NCBI GenBank assembly: GCA_013214445.1
Contig: JABSPG010000007.1
Location: forward strand, 1-41,904
DNA: 41,904 bases
Direction of reading: 5' to 3'
Source: Ekhidna sp.
Lineage (GTDB): Bacteria > Bacteroidota > Bacteroidia > Cytophagales > Cyclobacteriaceae
How positions within the stretch are numbered: position 1 is the first letter of the stretch; every line of letters starts with the position of its first letter. A program made the position numbers and the translations under genes. Shown piece by piece: positions 17,293-26,050 of the stretch. A model generated the notes under the pieces. The model ran no database searches. It was not told the origin of the DNA and saw only the letters and a program-made list of their open reading frames with translations.

Positions 17293-17490
17293 CTATATAA
17301 ACCTCGAATGTATATCACTTACCCAACGATGTAGGGATTCTGGTGTTAACCTACTTAGGTTATCCATATCTACTATATCTAAGGTCATAGCCTCCCAACC
17401 TATTCCTGATGGTTTCTGAAACACATTCAGGTTGTGTGTCACTACAGTAGTCTTTCTTTCATTCTTTTTAATAGTTTGTTTACAAAGCAT
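17293..17490 (-). CDS. small protein of unknown function
   Basis: 65 residues, start ATG 17490 inside the last codons of the ligase gene (AAGGTAG upstream). The first 20 residues are basic (MLCKQTIKKNERKTTVV); the middle GIGWEAMTLDIVDMDNLSRLTPESLHRWVSDIH suggests a small alpha/beta unit. No family recognised. Confidence 0.55.
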   Translation of the reverse strand: MLCKQTIKKNERKTTVVTHNLNVFQKPSGIGWEAMTLDIVDMDNLSRLTPESLHRWVSDIHSRFI

Positions 17491-18397
17491 CTATTTCTAC
17501 CTTATCAAAACGTACAGCCTTATAACGACCTTCACGTAACGACTTGTTAGATAATACCTTCATAGCTTTTACTTCTACGATTGCACCAACTATAAGTAAT
17601 GGATTACTCCACCACAAATCACGTTCAGTATTAGTCATACCAGATACAAAGTTAATAACACCATTAGCATCTTCAACTTTAAGTTTACCTAGTGTACCTT
17701 TGTACTTACCTTCACCTTCTAGTATACCAACAACTTTAAGCTCGAATGTCTTCTCACACTTAATCTTAAGTATGTCTGCATTCTTCTTGCCGTAGGAGTA
17801 AGGAGCATCGTCCTTCTTAAGGATTACACCTTCACCATTGTTATTATACTTAAGGCAGATAGATTCGTAAATCTCCTGCCACATAGCTTTATTGCTAGAG
17901 CAGTGTAGTACTGATACAAGGTTTAGAGTAAGTAGTATATCCTGCTTCTGCATTGCTGCTTGGCTTAGGAATTGCTTTAGGTTTTCGTATCTAAGCTTGA
18001 AAGGTTTATCTTCCATATCAAAGAATACTATATCATGGCACATAAGAGTTACATGTTTATGTATAGGCTGCTTACGATTAAACCAACCATTAACAGTCTT
18101 GAACTCTATAGGGAAGCCAGTAGCTTCATCGAATACAACACCTTCAAAGATAAGTCTACAGTCCTTCTTAGGTGCTGGTACTTGCTCTTTAAACATTTTT
18201 GTGTAATTTTGCATACTAGAGATAACATTCATATTACGTGATGTAATGTCCTGCCACTCTCCATCAATGCAATCAATAAACATGTACCAACCATCGTACT
18301 TCTCCATTACAGAGTAATCGTGGCCTACATGTTTAGGTTTAGCCTTATCTTCATCTAGGTATAGATGTAGGGCTTTTTGTGGTTTCAGTTGGCTCAT
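17480..18397 (-). CDS. ATP-dependent DNA ligase
   Basis: 305 residues, start ATG 18397 with GGAGAACCC upstream. EKYDGWYMF near residue 32 is motif I with the nucleotidyl Lys (KxDG); FEGVVFDE is motif III; GEGVILKK near 190 is motif IV and ADILKIKCEKTFEL motif V. The size is close to T7 ligase (359), with an OB-fold C-terminal part (LKVVGILEGEGKYKGTLG). It seals nicks in lagging-strand synthesis and repair. It overlaps small genes at both ends. Confidence 0.9.
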   Translation of the reverse strand: MSQLKPQKALHLYLDEDKAKPKHVGHDYSVMEKYDGWYMFIDCIDGEWQDITSRNMNVISSMQNYTKMFKEQVPAPKKDCRLIFEGVVFDEATGFPIEFKTVNGWFNRKQPIHKHVTLMCHDIVFFDMEDKPFKLRYENLKQFLSQAAMQKQDILLTLNLVSVLHCSSNKAMWQEIYESICLKYNNNGEGVILKKDDAPYSYGKKNADILKIKCEKTFELKVVGILEGEGKYKGTLGKLKVEDANGVINFVSGMTNTERDLWWSNPLLIVGAIVEVKAMKVLSNKSLREGRYKAVRFDKVEIDAL

Positions 18398-18569
18398 CTT
18401 TAGGGTTCTCCATAGAATTTATAAGCCCTTTTAACGTAACCTCATCTAAGGCACGTCTTAAGGCAGCTTGAAGTTTGCTAGTTGTGTAAGGCTCTTTAAA
18501 GTATACTTTTAAAGTTTCCATTAATATTGCAGCCACTTCATTTGCTCGGTCTTGACTTTGCTTTTGCAT
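18351..18569 (-). CDS. small protein of unknown function
   Basis: 72 residues, start ATG 18569 with AGAGGAC upstream. The first 50 residues are helical (ANEVAAILMETLKVYFKEP, LQAALRRALDEV) and the tail is Pro/Thr/Ser/Lys-rich. It overlaps the ligase start by 47 bases and the HNH gene end by 32. No family recognised. Confidence 0.55.
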   Translation of the reverse strand: MQKQSQDRANEVAAILMETLKVYFKEPYTTSKLQAALRRALDEVTLKGLINSMENPKDEPTETTKSPTSIPR

Positions 18570-19116
18570 TTAAGTAGTCCTCTACTTGTTTGAGTCTAAG
18601 TGGTTCTGTCTTAGCAGGTTCTATACCCGCCTTAACTAGTTTCTCTTTCTGCTCTTTAGCCTTAAGCTTACCGAATTTAATTACCTTCTTCATAAGTACA
18701 GCGTTCTCTATAGTCCCGCCATATCGTTCAGTAAAGGTAACAAGGTCGTGACAAGATTTACATAGGTGTTCAAGGTCTTCAAAAGTAACATCAAACATAC
18801 GCCTAATGATACCCTCTAACTCGTCCCAGTTTATGCCATTCTTTATGCAATTATCTTTATGATTAACTTGCACATCTTTCTCACGAAAGAAGTCTTTGCA
18901 GTGTTCACATTGTATTGCAAAAACACTACGCCCGTTGTTTCCAATAGGCGCTCTAGTTCTTGCATTCTGTGTGAATAACATCTTTGTAGGATGCCTAGCC
19001 CAGCCCTTACGTCTTAGTATGTTATTAACTAACCAAGACAGTAGAGCCTTCTCAGACTTAATGTAACCATAAGTTCTATTCGTCTTCAAGCCAGACAAGC
19101 TTTTGCTGTTCTGCAT
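18538..19116 (-). CDS. HNH endonuclease
   Basis: 192 residues, start ATG 19116 with AAGGAG upstream. The core is CEHCKDFF (first zinc pair), QVNHKDNC (catalytic His/Asn) and EHLCKSCHDLV (second zinc pair and final His), a zinc-supported HNH fold near residues 70-130. It overlaps both the exonuclease end and the next small gene, so it is embedded in the replication operon rather than inserted like a homing gene. It may play the Holliday-junction or packaging-cleavage role that T7 gene 3 fills in T7; this is inference from position, as no T7 gp3 homologue is visible. Confidence 0.8.
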   Translation of the reverse strand: MQNSKSLSGLKTNRTYGYIKSEKALLSWLVNNILRRKGWARHPTKMLFTQNARTRAPIGNNGRSVFAIQCEHCKDFFREKDVQVNHKDNCIKNGINWDELEGIIRRMFDVTFEDLEHLCKSCHDLVTFTERYGGTIENAVLMKKVIKFGKLKAKEQKEKLVKAGIEPAKTEPLRLKQVEDYLNAKAKSRPSK

Positions 19117-20146
19117 CGAAGTACTCCTTCACACTTGGGTCGTAGTGCCACATATGTTGAAGTCCATTAGGTAGGATATTCTTCACCATGTACAAGCACC
19201 TACCTTGTTTAAGTAGTTCTTCTGTCCAACGACCACCATGCATCTCTACATACACTTTCTTTACGGCTTGTAGCCCAGAGGAATAGGTAAGGAATGGCGA
19301 AAGAATCTCGAATGCTTGTATAGAGCCTACACCTTTACGTTTAGAGTATACTTGACCTGCTTTAGCACCAGTCCTGTACTTCTGTTCTGTTAAGATACCT
19401 GCACCCATGATTCCATCAGTACTATCACCAATCAGACACTGGTATAAGAACCACATAGGGCCATCACCTTTAACTTCTTGCTTAGAGTTAGCTTTACCTG
19501 CTTTAGTCTTACTTGTGCGTAAGTCTGCATTACAGTATTCACATACCTTCCTAGCAGTTAAATAGTTATCACGTGTAGCGGCTGTAGTAGTATCACACTC
19601 CTTACACTTAATATCCATACGCAGGTGTCCTTGTCCTGTTACAGAAAAGAATTTCTCACCCTCGTGTTGAGTTTCCCAACGATATAATGCGCCTCGACAT
19701 TGAAGTAAATCTTTATCAAGGGTAACTATACAAGTACTTCCATCAGTCTTTTGATAATGAGCTAACATATCATCTGCTTCCATTCCTAGAACTTTAACAG
19801 AGTTATGTACTCTAGCTGTTTCAGCTATTGCAATTTTAAGGTTGTTAGGTCGCCATACGTTTGCACGATTAGCTTTGTACTCAGGCATTACCGTTGTACG
19901 GAAGTTTTCAGGATTGCTACAAGAGAAGAAGACAGTATATTTAGTACCTGCAAGTCTATCTACTAAGAAGTTAATCTTAGAGTCAACAGACTTAAGGATA
20001 GCAGGAAGGAATTCTAACCAATCGTCATCCTCCCAATCCTGCTCCAATGCAATGTCTTTATATCTATACTCTATAGCAGCACATATAGAGAAGACCAAAA
20101 GGTCTCCATCAAGCAGCACGTGCATAGGTTTGAGTTTATTTTTCAC
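19076..20146 (-). CDS. 5'-3' exonuclease, T7 gp6/FEN-like, with an inserted zinc-ribbon
   Basis: 356 residues from GTG 20146, chosen because AGAGGA precedes it; ATG 20125 (MHVLLDGDLL) is an alternative. LLDGDLLVF is the first FEN acidic motif, GMEADDMLAHY the second, TLDKDLLQCRG the third and GDSTDGIMG the helix-3-turn motif binding DNA. This is the T7 gp6 type that removes RNA primers and degrades host DNA. Between motifs, CKEC and CEYC about 25 residues apart (near residues 178-206) make a treble-clef or zinc ribbon not present in T7 gp6. The start region overlaps an inserted HNH gene. Confidence 0.87.
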   Translation of the reverse strand: MKNKLKPMHVLLDGDLLVFSICAAIEYRYKDIALEQDWEDDDWLEFLPAILKSVDSKINFLVDRLAGTKYTVFFSCSNPENFRTTVMPEYKANRANVWRPNNLKIAIAETARVHNSVKVLGMEADDMLAHYQKTDGSTCIVTLDKDLLQCRGALYRWETQHEGEKFFSVTGQGHLRMDIKCKECDTTTAATRDNYLTARKVCEYCNADLRTSKTKAGKANSKQEVKGDGPMWFLYQCLIGDSTDGIMGAGILTEQKYRTGAKAGQVYSKRKGVGSIQAFEILSPFLTYSSGLQAVKKVYVEMHGGRWTEELLKQGRCLYMVKNILPNGLQHMWHYDPSVKEYFDAEQQKLVWLEDE

Positions 20147-20657
20147 TAGTCCATCCTCTATAACTAGAGATAGCACCTCTATTTAGCTTTGCAAGTCTTT
20201 GAGGTTCAAGCCCGAAGGCTCTAGCAAATTCAGATACATTACTACCTGTATATACCTCTCCCTCTGGACTTCTAAAAGCATACATAGAGCTTTCCCTATC
20301 TTTAGTTATATTAGTACCATTAGTAGTCCACTGTAAGTTACATATACAGATGTTATCTATATTATTATCTATGTGGTCTACTATCGGAAATTTGTTTGTG
20401 TTGGGTAAGAATGCCGTAGCTACTAGCCTATGGACTTTAAAAGTCCTCTTAGCATTCTTACCCGCTTCTAGGTATAGTTCAAACTGTGGGTAGTTTCTAC
20501 CTCCACCTCCACCGACACCTCTAAAGAAACTCTTTATAAGCTTAGGTTTTGCTTTTGGAAACCTCAAGGCATTAGCATAAGACTTACACCTACCCTTGCT
20601 GGATATAGCGTACCTCTTGCACTTCAGCATCTTCCAGATTTCTACACAGTCGCACAT
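20136..20657 (-). CDS. HNH homing endonuclease with NUMOD4-type N-terminus
   Basis: 173 residues, start ATG 20657 with AAGGAC upstream. The start CVEIWKMLKCKRYAISSKGR is the NUMOD4 pattern; VDHIDNNIDNICICNLQW near residue 90 is the HNH core (His-Asp, Asn, Asn-Leu-x-Trp); the C-terminal EFARAFGLEPQRLAKLNRG is a NUMOD-type helix-turn-helix for DNA contact. It lies between the SSB and exonuclease genes and overlaps the exonuclease start. Freestanding homing endonucleases of this kind cut phage genomes lacking them and spread by repair. A paralogue lies at 22448-22927. Confidence 0.9.
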   Translation of the reverse strand: MCDCVEIWKMLKCKRYAISSKGRCKSYANALRFPKAKPKLIKSFFRGVGGGGGRNYPQFELYLEAGKNAKRTFKVHRLVATAFLPNTNKFPIVDHIDNNIDNICICNLQWTTNGTNITKDRESSMYAFRSPEGEVYTGSNVSEFARAFGLEPQRLAKLNRGAISSYRGWTSEK

Positions 20658-20667
20658 ACATTAGTCC

Positions 20668-21459
20668 TTAGAAGATTTCATCATCATCTGTTGCAGGTGT
20701 ACTTGCTTGTGCAGCAGCCTGTGCAGCAGCTTCTTTATTCGCTAACTCTTCAGCAGAAGGGCCACTAGGTGTGTCATCACCCATTTCATCGAAGTCGCCG
20801 TCTAGTTCATCAACTTCTTCATCGAAGCCCATTTCATCATCATCTAATGAATCAGCAGCACCAACGTATTCAACTAGTTCACTAATGCGAACCATCTTTA
20901 AGTTTACAGAACAGCCGAAGCCGAATGTAGGATGCTTATATGTGAAGAACTCAAAGCCAATAGTAGCTAATGAACCATTACCAATTAAGGTATCAGCAAG
21001 GCTAGACTTATCAGTTGCAAGTACACGAGGTGGGTCAAGAAGCTTGATATCACCAGAAGTCTTGTCTTTATATGCTGCATTACTTGCGAATTTGATTACG
21101 TAATAGTTATCATCTTCGTTGATTTCAGAAGCTGGTACAGGAGTCTTGAACTGCTTTTCGAATTTTGCAGCAGTGTACTCTTTATAAGAAAGCTTCTTAT
21201 GGTACTTCTTAAGTAGTTTCCAGATTTTCTCTGTAACAAGAATTTGCACAGGGTACTCATTGTCACCCTTGTACTTAGGTTCCATCTTAGGAACTCCACC
21301 TTTCTTATGAGTAAGGAAGTAAACATATACATCCTTTAAGATAAACGGTAGAGTTAGTTTAGGAGTTTCATTATCGAACTTAGTTTGAGCAGCATCAGAT
21401 ACTACTTTACCATTCTCAATTACTCTATCCCACTTTTTGCCTTTAGCTAATGCAGTCAT
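20668..21459 (-). CDS. single-stranded DNA-binding protein, T7 gp2.5-like
   Basis: 263 residues, start ATG 21459 in a TAATG overlap with the MazG stop, AAGGCG upstream. The first ~190 residues form an OB-fold-like region with basic and aromatic residues (LTLPFILKDVYVYFLTHKKG, TIGFEFFTYKHPTFGFG). The C-terminal 60 residues are strongly acidic, ending DDDEIF, the hallmark of gp2.5-type SSBs whose terminal Phe docks on polymerase and helicase. It would coat ssDNA and coordinate the replisome. Two other proteins in this window end in a similar tail. Confidence 0.85.
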   Translation of the reverse strand: MTALAKGKKWDRVIENGKVVSDAAQTKFDNETPKLTLPFILKDVYVYFLTHKKGGVPKMEPKYKGDNEYPVQILVTEKIWKLLKKYHKKLSYKEYTAAKFEKQFKTPVPASEINEDDNYYVIKFASNAAYKDKTSGDIKLLDPPRVLATDKSSLADTLIGNGSLATIGFEFFTYKHPTFGFGCSVNLKMVRISELVEYVGAADSLDDDEMGFDEEVDELDGDFDEMGDDTPSGPSAEELANKEAAAQAAAQASTPATDDDEIF

Positions 21460-21836
21460 TATTCTTCGCCTTCTTTATCAGCACGAGCTTGTGCTTGTTC
21501 ATTTGAGTAAGTACCACTTGAGTAGCGCTTGCCTAGTTTATTAATGTTTGCTTTGATAGTCTCTTCACGAGTAATACCTAAGCCTGTACGTAAGCCTTCC
21601 ATATAGAACTCTAAGTCACCTAATTCTTCAATTACGTTGACTCTGTCCAGAGGCTTTTGGTAAATACAACACTTCTTGATTGCATCTAGTAGTTCGCCTG
21701 ACTCGCCACTGATACCCACAGCCATATGCAAAATATGTGTTTGCTTAGGTGTAAGTTGCTTTTTAATTTCTGCACCGTCTTTAGCTAGTGCCTTTACCAT
21801 ATTCTCGAAAAATACGTAGTCTAGATATGTACTCAT
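21459..21836 (-). CDS. MazG-like nucleotide pyrophosphohydrolase
   Basis: 125 residues from ATG 21836 (MSTYLDYVFFENM), behind a perfect GGAGG site; the start at 21854 is inside that site. GISGESGELLDAIKK near residue 45 and NVIEELGDLEFYMEGL near 70 give the ExxE and ExxD metal-binding motifs of the all-alpha MazG/dUTPase-like fold. Such phage enzymes hydrolyse NTPs or dNTPs, and have been linked to nucleotide-pool cleansing and ppGpp control. It is coupled to the SSB gene. Confidence 0.85.
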   Translation of the reverse strand: MSTYLDYVFFENMVKALAKDGAEIKKQLTPKQTHILHMAVGISGESGELLDAIKKCCIYQKPLDRVNVIEELGDLEFYMEGLRTGLGITREETIKANINKLGKRYSSGTYSNEQAQARADKEGEE

Positions 21837-22192
21837 TTTAGTTCTCCTCCACACTCAATACAAGTGCAGGTTTTTGATTCATTTGATGTTAGATACATAA
21901 TAATCTCTTCAGATGTATAACCTAGGTATCCACCCATTAATACTTGGAAAGTTGTCCTAGTATATAATTTACGGTCTTTTACTAATTTCATATAGATATC
22001 TATATATTGTGGCTTAGTAGCTATAGCTATAACTCCAGCCCTGACAAGTTTCCTATGTTTGATTAGAGAGCTACTACATGCAGCTCTATACATCTTAGGA
22101 TTCTTATCATGGTAGATTATAGCTAAAGGTTTAATACCTTCTTCTACAAGCATAAGTTCTTCATGCTCATGTGGTGCTATACAGTTACTCAT
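21833..22192 (-). CDS. protein of unknown function with C-terminal cysteine cluster
   Basis: 119 residues, start ATG 22192 with AGGATAAC upstream. The middle is a helical, basic segment (SSLIKHRKLVRAGVIAIATKP); the end CTCIECGGELK gives three cysteines (CxCxxC), possibly half a zinc site. The last bases contain the ribosome site of mazG and its stop overlaps the mazG ATG. No family recognised. Confidence 0.6.
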   Translation of the reverse strand: MSNCIAPHEHEELMLVEEGIKPLAIIYHDKNPKMYRAACSSSLIKHRKLVRAGVIAIATKPQYIDIYMKLVKDRKLYTRTTFQVLMGGYLGYTSEEIIMYLTSNESKTCTCIECGGELK

Positions 22193-22193
22193 G

Positions 22194-22451
22194 TTATCCT
22201 ACCTTTTGTAAGTAAATAGTTATAGCTTGATTTCTATTGTAAGACATAGGGTGCCTAGCAGAGAAGAAGCCAATTATACGTAGTTTAAAACTAAGCATAT
22301 CAATAAGTCTATTATTTCTGCACCAAGCATAAGCAAAGTCTTCATACATATCTGGACTAATAATCAGTTCTAAGATATGAGGGCTTCTTCGTTTGTGTCT
22401 ATTAGGGCTTTCTTCGAAACCCTCTCTTGCAAATATTTCACCGTAGTTCAT
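22194..22451 (-). CDS. protein of unknown function
   Basis: 85 residues from ATG 22451 (MNYGEIFAREGF), with GGAGATT upstream; it overlaps the HNH gene stop. The sequence is Arg/Asn-rich (ESPNRHKRRSPHILELIISPDMYEDFAYAW) with a beta-like C-terminus. No family recognised. Confidence 0.5.
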   Translation of the reverse strand: MNYGEIFAREGFEESPNRHKRRSPHILELIISPDMYEDFAYAWCRNNRLIDMLSFKLRIIGFFSARHPMSYNRNQAITIYLQKVG

Positions 22452-22927
22452 GATATTAATCTCCAACCTTTATGTTTAGTTATTGCACCAGAAGTAAGCC
22501 TCTGCATACTTGATTTAGATATACCTACTTCTTTTGCAAATGCGTTAGGGTTACTAACTTCAATTGCTTTACCTTCTGGACTCAGTAGGGTACAGCTTAC
22601 GCTATTAGCTTTAGCCGCATTAGCACCTCTAGTTAGCCACTTTAGATTGCACGAGCAGTTGTTATACTTATCATTATCATCATGGTCTACTGTCAAGGTT
22701 TTATCCTTTGTAGCTACAAAAGCTAAAGCCACTAGCCTATGTATAAACATAGTCTTTGGCTTCCCACCTACGTATAGTATTACTCTATAGTAGTTGGTCA
22801 TGCAAGGCTTTAGTATTTTATTAGCTCTATGTGACAATACTTTGCCTTTAGAGGATACAGAATAGCGGCCATTCTTCATAGGCTTCCATAACTCTACACA
22901 ATCGCAATTTACATCAATGAATTTCAC
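22448..22927 (-). CDS. HNH homing endonuclease, paralogue of the 20136 gene
   Basis: About 159 residues from GTG 22927; an in-frame TTG at 22942 is less likely. CVELWKPMKNGRYSVSSKGKV is NUMOD4-like, HRLVALAF followed by VDHDDNDKYNNCSCNLKWL is the HNH core, and AFAKEVGISKSSMQRLTSG is the C-terminal helix-turn-helix. The domain order and many residues match the gene at 20136. It begins inside the last codons of the DNA polymerase gene, so it has invaded exactly at the polymerase 3' end, a frequent homing target. Confidence 0.88.
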   Translation of the reverse strand: MKFIDVNCDCVELWKPMKNGRYSVSSKGKVLSHRANKILKPCMTNYYRVILYVGGKPKTMFIHRLVALAFVATKDKTLTVDHDDNDKYNNCSCNLKWLTRGANAAKANSVSCTLLSPEGKAIEVSNPNAFAKEVGISKSSMQRLTSGAITKHKGWRLIS

Positions 22928-24929
22928 TGTAGTTGTATCCAAATTGCGTATCGCATCCTAACTTCACATCAAGATTACATAGTACGTCAGTTCTCTCTAG
23001 AGCTTCGTTTACAATACCAGACCAAGTAGCCTTAGAAGGTTCTGAGTCTTTTACGTTTAGCACATATTCATCGTGAAATTGGGCGATATAAGCAGGGTCA
23101 CGCCCATACTTCTCTTGTGTGATTAAGAAGGTGTTCATACTCCACATGTCAAAGATGTATGCTCCTAGTCCCTGACACAAAGTACTAAACCTATCTTTAT
23201 CAGCTTTCAACCAGTACCAGTAGCCAGAAATTGGGTTGAGTTGCCAACGCTTACCCATTACCTCTCTGACTTGCGTATTCTCCGCTATGGTCTTTATAGA
23301 CCAGTTTAAGTCCCAATAAGCTTTGTGTAATTCCTTGCCTACGGATTTATCAACACCCGCTGAACGTGCCACAGCAGCAGCCCCTGCGCCATACTGACAG
23401 GAGTAGTTTGTACCCTTACCAAGATGTCGAATATCTGAATAATCAGCTTCTCCGGCCTTGTGAGCTTCAACCTGTGCCTCTGTCAACATTCCGCCTTGAA
23501 TACAGATTGCTAAATGAGCATCATAGCCTTCAACATTCTGTCTCTTAACGTAGTCAGGGTCGTATTTCATTTGGAAGTGGAACTTACATTTATCCTCTAG
23601 TGAACTCAAATCCGTACCTAAGTTTAGGTGACCTCTTTGAGCTTCTAAAAGACTACGTATCTCTTTACCAAGCAGTACGCGTGTACTAGGTAGGTTAACT
23701 AAGTTACTATGCTTAAGTCTTAACGTATTAGTAAAGCCATTACATTCAGCAGCTATATATCCATCTACACTATTTTTAATGAAACCATTAAACACAGTTA
23801 CTCTATGCTTAAGTATTCCTAGACCTTGTAAATGTTCAAGCCCTTTATCAGGATGCTTTAGACGTAACTTTTCAATACTAGGACAAAGCTTACCATCAGA
23901 GTTCTTCAAGTTTACTTGAGGTATCTCTCGGACTTCACCTGTCTCTTTATTACGCTTAAACTCAAAAGTTTCTGGTTTCCAACCTAAGTCGAATAGCCAG
24001 TTCTTAATCTGTTGTGGTGACTTAGGATTACCTAATTCAAACTTAAGTGAGCCATCATCATTAAGACGGTTAACTACATAATCAATATTATCATCACCAG
24101 ACTTACCATGACTATTAGCCAGTTTATAATAAGCAAGACCTAACTTAGAGAACACACGTTTCTCAGGAGTAGAGCTAGCTTTGAAGCATTTCTTAGGTCT
24201 ACTCTTTGTAGTCTTAAGGTACATCTTAGGCATAACTTGTATAAGCTCTGCAAACTTTGCTTGTACCTTAGTATCTGTTTCATCTAGCTCTATCTTACAT
24301 TGTTCTTCATTAAGCTTCCAAGGATTACGAGCTTGCGTAACCTGTAGGTGCATTTTAAACATTAAGAACTGTATGAACTCAAACACTTTTTCATCAGTTA
24401 GATATATGGCTTTAAGCTCTCTATACTGTCTCTGCCAAAGCATTTGCTGTATCTTACAATCTTCCATGACTCGGTTATCGTACTCTTCTTGAGTTTGATT
24501 TTCCCAATCATCTATTTTAGGTTTAGGTATACCGAACTCTTCACCGTACCCAGCTAGTCCATGCAGCTTCTTAGTAGGTTCTAAGTACCAAGATATAGCT
24601 AGTGTATCAATAACACGCATCTTACTCGTATCATATCCAAGTACTGTTAGTGCCTCTTTATCATAGGTTACCCCATTGTGCATCAGATGAACTACGTTCT
24701 CTTTATATAAGAACTTTTGCATAGCTTCTTTATCTTCTGCGTGGAATAACTTACTCTTACCTGATTTAATATCTATCATGCCAAAGTTGTGGAGCTTTGC
24801 TCTGTCACCTTGGTCTTTAAGCATTTGCAGTAAGCCAGTAGTTTCTATATCTGAGGCTATAAGTTGCATCTTAGAGTAATGAGGCAAAAACCACTCAGTA
24901 CCTAAGTATTTACTGTTATCTATCTTCAT
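22914..24929 (-). CDS. DNA polymerase, family A, T7-like, with 3'-5' exonuclease
   Basis: 671 residues (T7: 704), start ATG 24929. The exonuclease domain has IASDIETTGLL (Exo I), LMHNGVTYDKEAL (Exo II) and YDNRVMEDCKI (Exo III), all acidic residues intact. The polymerase domain has motif A LGTDLSSLEDKCKFHF, motif B HLGKGTNYSCQYGAG and motif C AQFHDEYV. A Tyr occupies the motif B position that in T7 (Tyr526) governs dideoxy discrimination. No thioredoxin gene is visible here; a host processivity factor is possible. The 3' end overlaps an HNH homing gene. Confidence 0.94.
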   Translation of the reverse strand: MKIDNSKYLGTEWFLPHYSKMQLIASDIETTGLLQMLKDQGDRAKLHNFGMIDIKSGKSKLFHAEDKEAMQKFLYKENVVHLMHNGVTYDKEALTVLGYDTSKMRVIDTLAISWYLEPTKKLHGLAGYGEEFGIPKPKIDDWENQTQEEYDNRVMEDCKIQQMLWQRQYRELKAIYLTDEKVFEFIQFLMFKMHLQVTQARNPWKLNEEQCKIELDETDTKVQAKFAELIQVMPKMYLKTTKSRPKKCFKASSTPEKRVFSKLGLAYYKLANSHGKSGDDNIDYVVNRLNDDGSLKFELGNPKSPQQIKNWLFDLGWKPETFEFKRNKETGEVREIPQVNLKNSDGKLCPSIEKLRLKHPDKGLEHLQGLGILKHRVTVFNGFIKNSVDGYIAAECNGFTNTLRLKHSNLVNLPSTRVLLGKEIRSLLEAQRGHLNLGTDLSSLEDKCKFHFQMKYDPDYVKRQNVEGYDAHLAICIQGGMLTEAQVEAHKAGEADYSDIRHLGKGTNYSCQYGAGAAAVARSAGVDKSVGKELHKAYWDLNWSIKTIAENTQVREVMGKRWQLNPISGYWYWLKADKDRFSTLCQGLGAYIFDMWSMNTFLITQEKYGRDPAYIAQFHDEYVLNVKDSEPSKATWSGIVNEALERTDVLCNLDVKLGCDTQFGYNYSEIH

Positions 24930-24942
24930 AGTGATTCTTCAT

Positions 24943-25203
24943 CTAGTGAGGTAGTATAATCATGCTTCTGACTCTAGCTTCTGCATCATCAATAGTAAAT
25001 GGGATGAAGGTAATGTTTGCAAATTCTTTGTAGACACTTGCACCATCTATTTGCTTACCTTCTCGTAACTGTTGTCTAAAACTTGCTTGTGCTCTTAGAG
25101 GCATACTACGCTTTGCAAGTTCAGCCATTAAAGCGCTTACTTGTATTTCAGCAGGTTCTTCGCCTGTCTTGGGTTGTAATTTTACCATGTGAATCATGTT
25201 CAT
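24943..25203 (-). CDS. protein of unknown function
   Basis: 86 residues, start ATG 25203 with AGGAGAG upstream. Helical middle (VSALMAELAKRSMPLRAQASFRQQL cut by Pro/Gly) and beta C-terminus (FANITFIPFTIDDAEARVRSM). It precedes the DNA polymerase gene by 13 bases and is probably co-translated; no family recognised. Confidence 0.55.
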   Translation of the reverse strand: MNMIHMVKLQPKTGEEPAEIQVSALMAELAKRSMPLRAQASFRQQLREGKQIDGASVYKEFANITFIPFTIDDAEARVRSMIILPH

Positions 25204-25228
25204 GTGACTCTCCTATTAATTAGTACTC

Positions 25229-25822
25229 TTACATCTCTTGTACTCTATTACTGTTTGTGTATACTAGTCTGTCTTTATATCTAGGCCAACCTTCATTAGC
25301 TATACGTTCAAGCCAGTACTTGTCAAGATATAGATGTGGGTAGAACTTCCAACCTTTATACTTAGCACGTGATTCTGTAGCACTTATAGGCACTAGTTCA
25401 AATTCACAGTATCTACGTTTACCGTCTACTACTGCACTAAATTTAAACCATATACGTTCACGTACTACAGTCTTCGTAGCCATGCTTGCATGTGAGTATC
25501 TAAAACTCTTATGGAAGGTATTGCCCTCAAATCTTATATCTGTAACGTGTTCTGGTAATGCGCTTAAGCTGCACCAACGTACATATCGCATATTCCATGC
25601 AGGGTTTCTTATAGCCTTCCAATAGTACTCAGTCCACCACTTGTCAGCTAGGTTAGGTCTATGCTCTTTTAGCCATACGTTGCCATCACCATCTTCTTTA
25701 TTATCCCACACAAAGAAGCACTGTTTAAATGTACCATCTTTATTCTTTAGTAGGATAGCTATAGGTACTATAAATAAACCTAAGAAGGTTAGTGCGATTT
25801 TATATATTAAATATTTATTCAT
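25229..25822 (-). CDS. membrane-anchored protein of unknown function (DUF7338-like)
   Basis: 197 residues from ATG 25822, just after the previous stop, with AGGGAAATAAGTG upstream. Residues 4-26 (KYLIYKIALTFLGLFIVPIA) form one transmembrane segment. The rest is rich in Trp, Tyr and Arg (KWWTEYYWKAIRNPAWNMRYVRWC; LDKYWLERIANEGWPRYKDR). Similar aromatic-rich membrane-anchored proteins occur in many phages and have no assigned role. Confidence 0.6.
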   Translation of the reverse strand: MNKYLIYKIALTFLGLFIVPIAILLKNKDGTFKQCFFVWDNKEDGDGNVWLKEHRPNLADKWWTEYYWKAIRNPAWNMRYVRWCSLSALPEHVTDIRFEGNTFHKSFRYSHASMATKTVVRERIWFKFSAVVDGKRRYCEFELVPISATESRAKYKGWKFYPHLYLDKYWLERIANEGWPRYKDRLVYTNSNRVQEM

Positions 25823-25825
25823 CAC

Positions 25826-26050
25826 TTATTTCCCTTTAACATCAATAGCATTCAAAATACTCATAGCAAGTTCATATGCTTGGTAGTTGTCCAGTTCATG
25901 GTAGAATGTGGGTCTGTCAGCAGGTGGCAGTATATTACCCTCACCATCTGATTTATCTGTAAACTTGAAGGATATGCCAGCACCCATAGTAATTTCACTA
26001 TGCAGTTCTATATCACACCAATCAAATTCTAACTTTAGTTGCTTATGCAT
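25826..26050 (-). CDS. small acidic protein of unknown function
   Basis: 74 residues, start ATG 26050 with a strong AGGAGG. A beta-strand pattern (LKLEFDWCDIELHSEITMGAGISFKFTD) is followed by a helix (ELDNYQAYELAMSILNAID). It overlaps the preceding gene by 8 bases. No family recognised. Confidence 0.55.
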   Translation of the reverse strand: MHKQLKLEFDWCDIELHSEITMGAGISFKFTDKSDGEGNILPPADRPTFYHELDNYQAYELAMSILNAIDVKGK

